A stretch of 64,000 nucleotides of DNA from Paenibacillus sp. JNUCC32 (lineage in GTDB: Bacteria; Bacillota; Bacilli; Paenibacillales; Paenibacillaceae), in the NCBI RefSeq assembly GCF_014863545.1, contig NZ_CP062260.1, forward strand, positions 6,811,001-6,875,000, read 5' to 3'. Below are positions 46,630-54,934 of this stretch, piece by piece. The notes below the pieces were generated by a model. It was given only the letters and a program-made list of their open reading frames with translations. It had not been told where the DNA came from and did not search any database. The stretch's first letter is position 1. Every line of letters starts with the position of its first letter. The position numbers and the translations under genes were made by a program.

Positions 46630-46812
46630 CCATCATCTCCTTTTGAGAAGGATAACGTAATGGACAAGTCGCAGGTTTCGCAAAACATGGCAAAAAGGCA
46701 GAAGCCTTGCCCTTGCCATCACGCCCTTTCCGGTCACGCTGACAATGAATGAAGGTTTCCACCCAATCACAGTGTAAAGTATGAAAAGCATACCAGATCA
46801 AGATCAAATTTT

Positions 46813-47130
46813 TTATCGCTGTTCATCTTTAGCGTTCATTTTATAATCCTTCAAAGCGCTAAGATTGGCCCGGGAATTTCCAAGCGGCGGCTTTTTGTCG
46901 CCTGGTTCCGGAGGCAGACGGTGAAGCACTTCCCGAAGCAGGGCATGATTCTCCCACACGATTTCATGAATTTCGCCCACCGTATAGAATAAGGCGCCCA
47001 AGATTGCGCCGCCAATAAGCCAAGCGATGCCTGTCAGCCAATTGCCCTCCATGATGATATGAATGATGACTCCTCCGATAAAACCGCCGATGAACCATAC
47101 AGCGCCAAGCGTCTTGAACAGTTTCGACAT
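46813..47130 (-). CDS. Small membrane protein, 105 residues
   Basis: Starts at the ATG at 47130, with GGAGGT 6 bases upstream. Two membrane helices (about 5-30 and 35-55, glycine-rich), then a soluble helix VGEIHEIVWENHALLREVLHRL and a polar tail. No named family. Divergent from a LacI gene. Confidence 0.65.
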   Translation of the reverse strand: MSKLFKTLGAVWFIGGFIGGVIIHIIMEGNWLTGIAWLIGGAILGALFYTVGEIHEIVWENHALLREVLHRLPPEPGDKKPPLGNSRANLSALKDYKMNAKDEQR

Positions 47131-47299
47131 GCCGATACCTCCATAGGATGATATCATCAATCGTATCAAAAAAAGTAAGTCATGGATATGGCGCAATACG
47201 AACGCAGAAACCTCAACTGCTGGAGGCTTAATTTTGAATAGAGGAAGCAATCATGATAGTATCAGGAATGAACCAGTGGATGAAGGGGGCATATCGATT

Positions 47300-48277
47300 G
47301 TGGCCAATATTAAAGAGATAGCCAAGCTTGCAGGCGTGTCGGTATCTACTGTATCCCGGGTGCTGAATAACCACCCTTATGTCAGAGAAGAGAAGCGGGC
47401 ACGCGTGCTGGAAACGATGAAGAAGCTGAAATACGCCAGGAATATGAATGCGGTCCATCTGATTACAGGGAAAACGATGAATATTGCCATTATGCTTCCG
47501 TTTATTAATCATGCCTACTTCTCCTTGCTGATGGAAGGAGCAGGCCAAGAAGCGCTTGCCGCTAGCTATCGCCTCATCCTGTGCCAAACCGGGTATGCGC
47601 CGGATAAGGAAGTGGAAGTGCTGGAGATGCTGCGCAACCGCGAGATTGACGGCATCATTATTCTATCGTCGACCGTGACGCCGAAACAGATCGAAGCCTA
47701 TTGCGCTTACGGACCGATTGTATGCTGTCAGGATGCAGGGGAACGCTTATTTTCTTCTATATATATAAACCATGCTGAGGCATTTCGCAGTGCCATGCGT
47801 TATTTGATAAGGCGGGGACATCGCCGCATCGGCTTCACCGTAGGAAGACTGGACAGTCCGAGCACGAGAGCGCGCCAAGCGGCCTATGAAGAAGTGCTTC
47901 AAGAAATCGGAGAGCCTTACCGCGAGGAATGGATCCTGGACGGTTGTATTGATCTCGAGGACGGTGCAGCGATTATGGATCGGCTGTCGGGCATGGAGGA
48001 ACGTCCCAGCGCCATATTGGTGACGGGTGACCATGTGGCCGCCGGGTTAATCTATGAAGCGGAGAAAAGGGGGCTGTCCATCCCGCAAGAGCTGGCCGTC
48101 ATCGGATTCGACAACCAGCCGATCGGCAAAATGCTGGGCCTTACTACGATCGATAACCGCCTGTTTGATATGGGTACGGAGGCGTTCAGGATACTCTATG
48201 CACATATTCAAGGGGAGCAGAAGGAGCCGATTCGGAAGGAGCTTGCTTTCGAGCTGATTGAACGTTCGTCGGTCTAA
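47300..48277 (+). CDS. LacI family transcriptional regulator
   Basis: 325 residues from the GTG at 47300 (AAGGGGG upstream). N-terminal helix-turn-helix NIKEIAKLAGVSVSTVSRVL, then a periplasmic-binding-type domain with GLTTIDNRLFDMGTEA. The effector-binding part is complete. It probably controls itself or the divergent small membrane gene; no sugar genes lie nearby. Confidence 0.92.
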   Translation: MANIKEIAKLAGVSVSTVSRVLNNHPYVREEKRARVLETMKKLKYARNMNAVHLITGKTMNIAIMLPFINHAYFSLLMEGAGQEALAASYRLILCQTGYAPDKEVEVLEMLRNREIDGIIILSSTVTPKQIEAYCAYGPIVCCQDAGERLFSSIYINHAEAFRSAMRYLIRRGHRRIGFTVGRLDSPSTRARQAAYEEVLQEIGEPYREEWILDGCIDLEDGAAIMDRLSGMEERPSAILVTGDHVAAGLIYEAEKRGLSIPQELAVIGFDNQPIGKMLGLTTIDNRLFDMGTEAFRILYAHIQGEQKEPIRKELAFELIERSSV

Positions 48278-48367
48278 TGGCTGCAAAACCAAGTTATAAC
48301 AAACGGATTACAAAGTTCGACAATTGTGATATTCTTATCTATGCAAGTGCTTTGTTTCACAACGCTA

Positions 48368-48394
48368 AACGTCTGCAAGCGATTTGCAGGCGTT
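48368..48394 (+). terminator. Hairpin after the LacI gene
   Basis: AACGTCTGCAA pairs with TTGCAGGCGTT around GCGA-type loop bases; the T-run is poor. Confidence 0.45.
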
Positions 48395-48432
48395 CTATTC
48401 TGTATCATAGAAGGGAAAGGAGCATATCAAAC

Positions 48433-49359
48433 GTGGATGCCCTTACACAGTTTAAAAAAGCTTCCCGAATCAAAGTGATTCCCGTCATGCTGATTCCGGT
48501 CGCTTTGGGAGCGCTCGGGGCTTACGTATGGACGGGTACATTTCATATAGGCCTTTTTTTATTGACCTTGATCGGGAGCGGCGCTGCCCATTTGTTCTCC
48601 AATATGGTGAACGATTTATGGGACTATAAGAACGGAACGGACACAGAAGCGCAGGAGCATGTAGATGCAATCTCCACCAACTCCGGGTTTTTGACCAAAG
48701 GGGTCTGGTCGCTCCGTAAGTTCGAGATCGTCACCTGGACGCTGTTCGGGATCGCGGCGCTGAGCGGCATCATCCTCAGCTTGATCAGCGGCTGGTGGGC
48801 TTTCGTCTTTGGCGGACTCGGCGGGTTGATCGCTTACTTTTACGTCGCACCGCCGATTCGATTCGGTTATCGCGGCAAGGGCTACAGTGAAATTGCGATT
48901 TTGCTGTCCTTTGGTATTTTGCCGGTGATGGGCGCATACTACGTTCAAACCTCACATATGGATGTTCGGGCCTTGCTGCTGTCACTGCCCATCGGGCTGC
49001 TGACAACGTTGATTTTGTTCAACCATCACTTTTTGCATTGGCAGGCAGACCGTCAGGCCGGGAAGAAGACCCTGGTCGTGGTATGGGGCGAAAAGAGAGC
49101 GCTGAACTTCTCACGAGTTCTGCTGCTGCTGGCATGCCTCTCCTTGATAGCCTGCGTATTGGCCGGAGCGCTCCCGCCTTACGCACTGATTGCGCTGCTT
49201 ACGATCATTCCGTTGTATCTTGTCTATGGAAGGCTGAAGGACAGCAACCGTTCGGAGGCATATTTACCGCTGATGGGCGCGTCAACGATGACTACCATGC
49301 GCTGCGGCGGCGTGCTGATCCTGTCATTGATCATTCAGGGAATCATTCAGACTTTGTAA
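48433..49359 (+). CDS. UbiA family prenyltransferase (MenA-like)
   Basis: 308 residues from the GTG at 48433 (AAAGGAG, 10-base spacing). Eight to nine membrane helices. Two aspartate motifs, NDLWDYKNGTD near residue 63 and DRQAGKKT near 205, bind the prenyl diphosphate through Mg. MenA makes demethylmenaquinone from DHNA. No other men genes are adjacent, so the acceptor is inferred only from similarity. Confidence 0.82.
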   Translation: MDALTQFKKASRIKVIPVMLIPVALGALGAYVWTGTFHIGLFLLTLIGSGAAHLFSNMVNDLWDYKNGTDTEAQEHVDAISTNSGFLTKGVWSLRKFEIVTWTLFGIAALSGIILSLISGWWAFVFGGLGGLIAYFYVAPPIRFGYRGKGYSEIAILLSFGILPVMGAYYVQTSHMDVRALLLSLPIGLLTTLILFNHHFLHWQADRQAGKKTLVVVWGEKRALNFSRVLLLLACLSLIACVLAGALPPYALIALLTIIPLYLVYGRLKDSNRSEAYLPLMGASTMTTMRCGGVLILSLIIQGIIQTL

Positions 49360-49376
49360 GGAAGAAGGGGAAATAG

Positions 49377-50108
49377 ATGGAACAACAACGCGTTTTTGGT
49401 GATTTTCACTCCATCCTGTCCGAGAGCGGGACTTGGAAGATCGGCGGGTTCCCGCTGCCGGACGGTTCATTCTGGGAATATCGCGAGCCGAATGCGGTCG
49501 TTATCGTCCGCAATGGAATTCTGTACGTACGCGCACCGCTGAGCCGCCAGAATAATCAGATCCAAATTCTCGATAACGCCAAGCATATGTATTATTCCAA
49601 CGAAGAAGTGGACGTGCCGGAATCCGGCGAGGTGACCTTCGAGCTGCAAATTCGGGCCCGCACCCAAGGAACGGTTCCCGGCGACTTGTATGACGGCTAC
49701 GTATCTTTGAATCTGCTTGATTTCAGCACCGGCGCGGCACTGGACTTTTTTGCTTCGAACGACAAATACGCCAGCGTGTATGCGGTCCTGCCGTTCCCGG
49801 GCGTGCAGGTGCCGGAATCGGACAAGACCCGTTACTTCTGCATTTTCAAAGAGGAAGATACGCACTTTACGCCGCGGGAATTCAACACGTACAAAATCAC
49901 GTATAACCGTGCCAAGGACGAGGCTATCTTCTACGTGAACGGCGAAGAGATCCGCCGGGAGAAAAACATCCCGATCAAGTTCAACAAATTCACCATCGCG
50001 CTTGGCATCATGACCGAAAAAGATCTGACGCCGGAGGGCAGCGTATCCGTGCACGGACAAACCGTCATTGCGGAATACTCTCCCGTGACGGTTACGATAA
50101 AAGAGTAG
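49377..50108 (+). CDS. Uncharacterised beta-rich protein (DUF6081-like)
   Basis: 243 residues, no signal peptide. A jelly-roll-like pattern with NAVVIVRNGILYVRAPLSR, YDGYVSLNLLDFSTGAALDF and NTYKITYNRAKDEAIFYVNG resembles LamG/concanavalin-type domains and, from memory, DUF6081. GGAAGAAGGGG precedes the ATG and the gene lies 17 bases behind the prenyltransferase, so it may be co-expressed. Function unknown. Confidence 0.6.
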   Translation: MEQQRVFGDFHSILSESGTWKIGGFPLPDGSFWEYREPNAVVIVRNGILYVRAPLSRQNNQIQILDNAKHMYYSNEEVDVPESGEVTFELQIRARTQGTVPGDLYDGYVSLNLLDFSTGAALDFFASNDKYASVYAVLPFPGVQVPESDKTRYFCIFKEEDTHFTPREFNTYKITYNRAKDEAIFYVNGEEIRREKNIPIKFNKFTIALGIMTEKDLTPEGSVSVHGQTVIAEYSPVTVTIKE

Positions 50109-50122
50109 ACTTATATAGTAGA

Positions 50123-50165
50123 AAAAGAGATCATGCTCATGTCTGTGGGCATGATCTCTTTTTTG
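50123..50165 (+). terminator. Terminator after the beta-rich protein
   Basis: AAAAGAGATCATGC pairs with GCATGATCTCTTTT, perfect stem, T-run. Confidence 0.9.
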
Positions 50166-50211
50166 TCTGAGGCCGAATCGGGGAGGCTGTAAGCCCCCGA
50201 AAGGCCGAAGA

Positions 50212-50559
50212 AGCCGAGCCGGCAAGCCTGTGAGTCCCAAGGGGATTCGCAGCATGTCCGGCCCCATCTGGGTGTAGGAAGATTAGGTGGGAGCCAGTGG
50301 CAGTGCCACAAGCCGAGCCGGCAAGCCTGTGAGTCCCGAGGGGATTCACAGCATGTTCGGCCATTCGAGCGTAGGAAGATTAGGTGGGAGCCAGTGGCAG
50401 TGCCACAAGCCGAGCCGACAAGCCTGCGAGTCCTGAGGGGATTCGCAGCATGTCCGGCTATTCGGGTGTAGGAAGATTAGGTGGGAGCCAGTGGCAGTGC
50501 CACAAGCCGAGCCGACAAGCCTGTGAGTCCCGAGGGGGATTCACAGCATGTCCGGCCAT
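50212..50559. repeat. Tandem repeat, about 97 bp, 3.6 copies
   Basis: Copies at 50212-50310 (99 bp), 50311-50407 (97), 50408-50504 (97) and a partial 50505-50559. Each starts AGCCGAGCC and includes GGGATTC.CAGCATGT and GTAGGAAGATTAGGTGGGAG, then TGGCAGTGCCA, a small palindrome. No frame stays open across all copies with a ribosome site, so it looks non-coding. Copies differ at several positions. Confidence 0.85.
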
Positions 50560-50565
50560 AAATCA

Positions 50566-50601
50566 GGCTAAGCTGACCGTGTGGAACTGATCAGCTTAGC
50601 C
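50566..50601. repeat. Inverted repeat after the tandem array
   Basis: GGCTAAGCTGA and TCAGCTTAGCC are exact reverse complements around 14 bases. Confidence 0.7.
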
Positions 50602-50623
50602 CCTTCCCCGCCCAGCCCCCAAA

Positions 50624-50651
50624 GGCCATCCCTGAAGAATGGGATGGCTCT
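50624..50651. terminator. Terminator-like hairpin, left copy
   Basis: GGCCATCCC pairs with GGGATGGCT; the same stem sequence recurs as the terminator at 50833-50869. Confidence 0.5.
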
Positions 50652-50661
50652 CTTTGCGGGA

Positions 50662-50821
50662 AAGATTGGAGGCCGAGCCCAAGAAAGAGGATGTATCCGT
50701 GGAGGAGACCTGGCGTTCGCCTTTGAAACCGGGAAAATACCGCAAAAATATCATCCTGTTTTCCTGGTTTCAACAGCGACCGGAACGGATACATCCTCCC
50801 CAGACCAGGCCGACTAATCTT
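50662..50821. repeat. Imperfect 160-bp palindrome
   Basis: Outer AAGATT/AATCTT, then AGGATGTATCCGT with ACGGATACATCCT, then TTGAAACCGGGAAAA with TTTTCCTGGTTTCAA. The arms are about 75 bases with a short AT-rich tip. It lies between two hairpins of the same sequence. Could be a MITE-like element or a structured RNA. Confidence 0.65.
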
Positions 50822-50832
50822 GACATCCAAAT

Positions 50833-50869
50833 AAGAAAGCCATCCCACAAACCATGGGATGGCTTTCAT
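50833..50869 (-). terminator. Terminator of the glycine betaine operon
   Basis: GAAAGCCATCCC and GGGATGGCTTTC around ACAAACCAT, immediately after the stop of the binding-protein gene on the minus strand, with TTATTT following on that strand. Confidence 0.8.
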
Positions 50870-50871
50870 CG

Positions 50872-51792
50872 TTATTTCAAATCCTCAATCGAATTGGCTT
50901 CCACGTAAGACGGAACCACCAGTCCGGTTTTTACGCCTTCCATGTTGGCGCCAAGGTCTTCAACTTGGTCCTTGAATTTATCCCAGTAGTCCGCATGCGT
51001 CAGCGGCAGCCAAGCAGCCACGGTGGCGTCCACGTCGCCGTTGGCAACGCCGGTCCACATAGGGCCTGCTTCTACTTGAAGGGCCTCAACTTTGTAACCC
51101 AGCTTTTCTTCCATGATCACTTTCAGCAGGTTGGTGCTGGCAATTTCGGAATCCCAAGCCACATAACTGAATTTGAAGCTTTTGCCGTCAACCGGTTGAA
51201 CGCCTTCGAGCCAAGCATCGACTTTCTCAGCGTTGCTGTCCGCCCATTCTTTAGCAGCAGCCTCAGGGTCTTGGCCTTCTTGGATCGCGGTCATAATCTG
51301 ACCCATATCGTCGGACGTCCACTTGAAATTGCTCAGGAACTTATAGGCTTCCGGATGATCTTCCTGAAGTCCAAGGCGGGCAACGGTGTGGATCTCTTCC
51401 GCTTCACCGTAGACTTTCTTCGGATCTTCCAGATACTTCAGATCGTATTTGGCGAACATCCAGTGCGGAGTCCAACCGGTAATAATGATCGGATCTTCGT
51501 TCTTGATGGCTTTATCGAGAGTTGCCGTCATGGCCGCGCCGGAACCTTCGATCAGTTTCCAGTCGGTCAATCCATATTCCTCAATCGCAGCAGCCGTTGC
51601 TTTCATAATACCCGCGCCAGGATCAATACCGATGATTTCATGTTTGACTTGATCGCCGAGGGAAGCGGTGGAACCGCCATCAGCCCCGTTGTCCGTCGTT
51701 CCATTCGCGCCGCCGTTTCCGCCCTGACCGCAAGCGGACAGGACCAGAATAGCGGCCAAGCTCAGCAGCAACCAAAACTTCTGTTTCTTCAA
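50872..51792 (-). CDS. opuAC: Glycine betaine ABC transporter substrate-binding lipoprotein
   Basis: 306 residues from the TTG at 51792 (AGGGGTG upstream). Signal peptide with lipobox LSAC, a Gly/Asn linker, then an OpuAC/ProX domain: IIITGWTPHWMFAKYDLKYL and WLPLTHADYWDKF carry the Trp residues of the betaine cage. Captures quaternary ammonium osmoprotectants outside the membrane. Its start lies one base after the permease stop. Confidence 0.93.
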   Translation of the reverse strand: MKKQKFWLLLSLAAILVLSACGQGGNGGANGTTDNGADGGSTASLGDQVKHEIIGIDPGAGIMKATAAAIEEYGLTDWKLIEGSGAAMTATLDKAIKNEDPIIITGWTPHWMFAKYDLKYLEDPKKVYGEAEEIHTVARLGLQEDHPEAYKFLSNFKWTSDDMGQIMTAIQEGQDPEAAAKEWADSNAEKVDAWLEGVQPVDGKSFKFSYVAWDSEIASTNLLKVIMEEKLGYKVEALQVEAGPMWTGVANGDVDATVAAWLPLTHADYWDKFKDQVEDLGANMEGVKTGLVVPSYVEANSIEDLK

Positions 51793-51793
51793 A

Positions 51794-52627
51794 TTAAGCA
51801 CCCCTTTTTTTCGATTTAAATATATTTTGTGTAAAGCGGTCGAGGACAATCGCCAAAATGACGACAGCCAAGCCGGCTTCAAACCCTTTACCGATTTGCA
51901 GCTGCGTTACTGCACGATATACCTCGGCACCGATACCTTGGGCGCCGATCATCGAAGCGATAACCACCATCGACAACGACAGCATGATGGTCTGGTTAAT
52001 GCCGGCCATCAAGGTTGGCATGGCCAGCGGCAGCTGAACCTTGAACAATTTCTGCCCGGAAGTCGAACCGAATGCATCCGCAGCTTCAGTCAATTCGCCG
52101 GATACTTGCATAATGCCGAGGCGGGTCAGGCGAATCGTCGGCGGAATCGCGAAGATAACCGAAGCGATAACTCCCGGAACCACGCCCAGACTGAAGAATG
52201 TGACGGCAGGCAGCAAGTATACAAATGCCGGCATGGTCTGCATAAAGTCCAGAACCGGTATGATCACGCGGGATGCGGACTTGCTATAGGCCGCCCATAT
52301 CCCTAGCGGAACACCTAGAATGACGGAGATCAATGCTGCCGTGATGACCAGACTGAGCGTACTCATCGTCTGTGACCAGTAGCCCAAGTTGTCGATCAGC
52401 AGGAAACCGATGGCCGTGAACAAGGTTAACGGCAGACGGCCCAGCAGGTAGGCAATGACGGCCAGGATGACGATGAACAAATACGGATGAGGCAGCATGA
52501 ACAAATCCGTAAACAACTGCACAACGTTCTCGATAATGAAAGAGATGGCGTCAAAGAATCCGGAGAACACGTCTCCCATCCAATCGACCAAGGAATCAAC
52601 CCAGCTGGCAAGAGGGATCTTAGGCAT
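51794..52627 (-). CDS. opuAB: Glycine betaine ABC transporter permease
   Basis: 277 residues with about seven membrane helices. The family EAA-type loop GVVPGVIASVIFAIPPTIRLT and EAADAFGSTSGQKLFKVQLPLAMP are present. Overlaps the ATPase gene by 8 bases. Confidence 0.93.
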   Translation of the reverse strand: MPKIPLASWVDSLVDWMGDVFSGFFDAISFIIENVVQLFTDLFMLPHPYLFIVILAVIAYLLGRLPLTLFTAIGFLLIDNLGYWSQTMSTLSLVITAALISVILGVPLGIWAAYSKSASRVIIPVLDFMQTMPAFVYLLPAVTFFSLGVVPGVIASVIFAIPPTIRLTRLGIMQVSGELTEAADAFGSTSGQKLFKVQLPLAMPTLMAGINQTIMLSLSMVVIASMIGAQGIGAEVYRAVTQLQIGKGFEAGLAVVILAIVLDRFTQNIFKSKKRGA

Positions 52628-53822
52628 CTTGCGTCACCTCCTCGCTCTTGGTTTCTCCGGCCAAGGCACCAAGGACGGCACCGCGGACGATAACGCCCAT
52701 CAGTCGGCCGGTATCATCCACAACGGCCAATGGCACTTTGGACATGCTCGTAATTTCAAACAATTCATTTAGCAGCGTGTCGGGTCCGACGCTCGGTCCG
52801 TCCGTGATGAGAATATCCGCAAGCTTGCGGTTATTCTTCATGGCATCCGATGCATCTTCCGCCGTAATGACGCCGAGCAGCTTCTTCGAACGGTCGATCA
52901 CGAACAGGTTCGAGATGCCGCGTTCACGCATAAGCTCCAGCGCAACCCGAGGCCCGCGATCCATCGTGATGGTTTCCGGACGGCGCATAACCCGTGAAGC
53001 GGTAAGCACCTTGGACAGATCCACGTCTTCCACGAACCGTTCGACGTAGTCGTTGGCAGGCTGGGTCAAGATTTCCTCCGGCGTGCCGATCTGCACGATC
53101 GAGCCATCCTTCATCAAGGCAATGCGGTCGCCGATCCGAAGAGCTTCGTCCAGGTCGTGGGTAATGAACACGATGGTTTTTTTCATTTTGTCCTGAAGCT
53201 CGATCAATTCGTCCTGCATGTCTCTGCGAATGAGCGGATCCAGTGCGCTGAAGGCTTCGTCCATCAGCAGAATCTCCGGATCGTTGGCAAGCGCACGGGC
53301 CAGCCCGACGCGCTGCTGCATGCCGCCGCTGAGCTGATCGGGCATTTTTTCCTCCCAGCCCTTCAAGCCTACAAGCTCAAGCGACTTCATGGCCGCTTCG
53401 CGGCGTTTGCTCTTGTCTACCTTCTGAATCTCCAGACCGTATTCCACATTGTCCACAACCGTGCGATGGGGGAACAAGGCGAACTTCTGGAACACCATGC
53501 TGATTTTTTTGCGGCGTACGTCCCGCAGCTGTTCCTTGTTCATCTTTCGCAGGTCCTTGCCGTGTATCAGGATTTCGCCCGATGTCGGTTCAATCAACCG
53601 ATTTAGCAAACGGACGAGCGTAGACTTCCCGCTGCCCGATAGCCCCATAATCACGAAGATCTCGCCTTCCTGAATATCGAAGCTGACACGGTTAACGCCA
53701 ACCGTTATATTTTTCTCTTTTGCAATTCGCGCTTTACTCCAGCCTTGCTCAAGCAATTGAAGCCCTTGTTCCGGGTTCGCGCCGAACAATTTGCTGACTT
53801 TGTTAACTTGCAGAATAGCCAA
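52620..53822 (-). CDS. opuAA: Glycine betaine ABC transporter ATP-binding protein
   Basis: 400 residues from the TTG at 53822 (AAAGGAGGAG upstream). Walker A GLSGSGKST, Q-loop MVFQKFALFPHRTV, signature LSGGMQQRVGLARA, Walker B ILLMDEAFSALDP, then two CBS domains (about 275-390) that sense ionic strength in this family. First gene of the operon. Confidence 0.95.
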   Translation of the reverse strand: MAILQVNKVSKLFGANPEQGLQLLEQGWSKARIAKEKNITVGVNRVSFDIQEGEIFVIMGLSGSGKSTLVRLLNRLIEPTSGEILIHGKDLRKMNKEQLRDVRRKKISMVFQKFALFPHRTVVDNVEYGLEIQKVDKSKRREAAMKSLELVGLKGWEEKMPDQLSGGMQQRVGLARALANDPEILLMDEAFSALDPLIRRDMQDELIELQDKMKKTIVFITHDLDEALRIGDRIALMKDGSIVQIGTPEEILTQPANDYVERFVEDVDLSKVLTASRVMRRPETITMDRGPRVALELMRERGISNLFVIDRSKKLLGVITAEDASDAMKNNRKLADILITDGPSVGPDTLLNELFEITSMSKVPLAVVDDTGRLMGVIVRGAVLGALAGETKSEEVTQDA

Positions 53823-53904
53823 AAGTACTCCTCCTTTTATTGTATAGAGACGCGTCCATTTGTCCGAGTCTTTGCCGATGTCGTCTCGTAAACCCATGTC
53901 ACCC

Positions 53905-53933
53905 ATTGTAACAACCGATACGTAAAGTATCAA
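53905..53933 (-). promoter_or_regulatory. Sigma-A promoter of the opuA operon
   Basis: On the minus strand TTGATA (53928-53933), 17-bp spacer, TACAAT (53905-53910). About 80 bases of leader. Confidence 0.7.
53917..53931. promoter_or_regulatory. Palindromic operator 1, inside the opuA promoter
   Basis: GATAC-GTAAA-GTATC, a perfect 5+5+5 palindrome filling the spacer and touching the -35 of the opuA promoter. Confidence 0.6.
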
Positions 53934-53943
53934 ACGTTATATC

Positions 53944-53975
53944 CGTACATAAAGTACGTACAGTAAAAACTGTAC
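53944..53975. promoter_or_regulatory. Palindromic operators 2 and 3
   Basis: CGTAC-ATAAA-GTACG at 53944-53958, the same architecture as operator 1, and GTACAGT-AAAA-ACTGTAC at 53958-53975. Operators 1 and 2 are 27 bases apart centre to centre. Likely sites for the divergent GbsR-like regulator. Confidence 0.55.
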
Positions 53976-54192
53976 AAAGTTATCCTTTGAAATGCTCTCA
54001 TATGCTCCGATATCCTCCAAAGCGATCTTCTTTACTTTTAAAATAGCTTTCCCTACAATAGATCAGAGAATGTGTGTGGATTCGGCTTGTTTAGATTTCA
54101 TTGAGATCGTTCACACTACACTTCGAGTCCACCTAGTTTTGTTATGTTGACATGACTTCTTGGATGGCTACAGTATAGAGGAGGCTGCAAGC
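53976..54192. other. Divergent intergenic region, regulator side
   Basis: TTGACA at 54147-54152 is a possible -35 for the regulator, but no good -10 follows at the right spacing. Nothing else seen. Confidence 0.3.
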
Positions 54193-54762
54193 ATGGGCTT
54201 GTACCATTTAGATGATGAACGGCAGGCAGCCGTGCAGAAGATTCGTAAGCGTGTCATTGAAAATATTGGACGGAATATGGACTTGTACGGCATTCCACAC
54301 TCAACGGGACATTTATACGGATTACTTTATTTTGCAGATAAACCGATGAACCTGGATGAAATGGGACAGGAAATGAAGATGAGCAAAACGAGCATGAGTA
54401 CAGGCGTGCGGACGCTGCTCGATTATAAAATGGTCAACAAGGTGTGGGAGAAGGGTTCCCGCAAGGATTTGTATGAAGTGGAATACGATTGGTACCAGAC
54501 CTTCTTTGATTTTTTCGATATTAAATGGCGTAAATCGGTGGAGAGCAACATTCTGGTCCTGCGCAAAGCGCTTGACGAAACGGAGAAGCTCCGCAAAGCG
54601 CATGAGGATGACGAAGAACTGGTAGCGGTGCTGCAAGAGGATCAGGCGAAGATGCGTGAGGCTGTTGCTTACTATAAATGGCTGGAACGATTGATTGATA
54701 CTTTCGTGGATGGCGAAATCTTCAACTATGTGCCGAAAGAGCCGCCTGAGGGCAAATCCTGA
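54193..54762 (+). CDS. GbsR/MarR-like transcriptional regulator
   Basis: 189 residues from the ATG at 54193 (GAGGAGG, 8-base spacing). A winged helix at about 45-105 (MNLDEMGQEMKMSKTSMSTGVRTLLDYK, read as MNLDEMGQEM and SKTSMSTGVRTLL) followed by a helical C-terminus typical of the GbsR family. B. subtilis members (GbsR, OpcR) repress betaine and choline genes. It is divergent from the opuA operon, a strong hint of the target. Confidence 0.88.
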   Translation: MGLYHLDDERQAAVQKIRKRVIENIGRNMDLYGIPHSTGHLYGLLYFADKPMNLDEMGQEMKMSKTSMSTGVRTLLDYKMVNKVWEKGSRKDLYEVEYDWYQTFFDFFDIKWRKSVESNILVLRKALDETEKLRKAHEDDEELVAVLQEDQAKMREAVAYYKWLERLIDTFVDGEIFNYVPKEPPEGKS

Positions 54763-54819
54763 TCTTGAATATGGGGAAATTCCCCAGTATAATGTGAAGT
54801 AAGGCAATGCTTACCTAAG

Positions 54820-54857
54820 AGGTACAACCTGATTTTATCGGGTTGTGCCTTTTTTTG
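54820..54857 (+). terminator. Terminator after the GbsR-like gene
   Basis: AGGTACAACC pairs with GGTTGTGCCT, followed by seven T. Confidence 0.85.
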
Positions 54858-54934
54858 TTATATGGCGCTGCCTTAAGCGAATAAACCGCGTGTTAACCGC
54901 ACATGTGGTGCAAAAATAATCAGGAGGGGTTAGA

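Noticed and set aside
47147..47158. GATGATATCATC palindrome as LacI operator
   Set aside because: Lacks the central CG of LacI-type sites and is short enough to occur by chance.
50212..50559. CRISPR array
   Set aside because: Units are about 97 bp with no short repeat/variable spacer alternation, and no cas genes are present.
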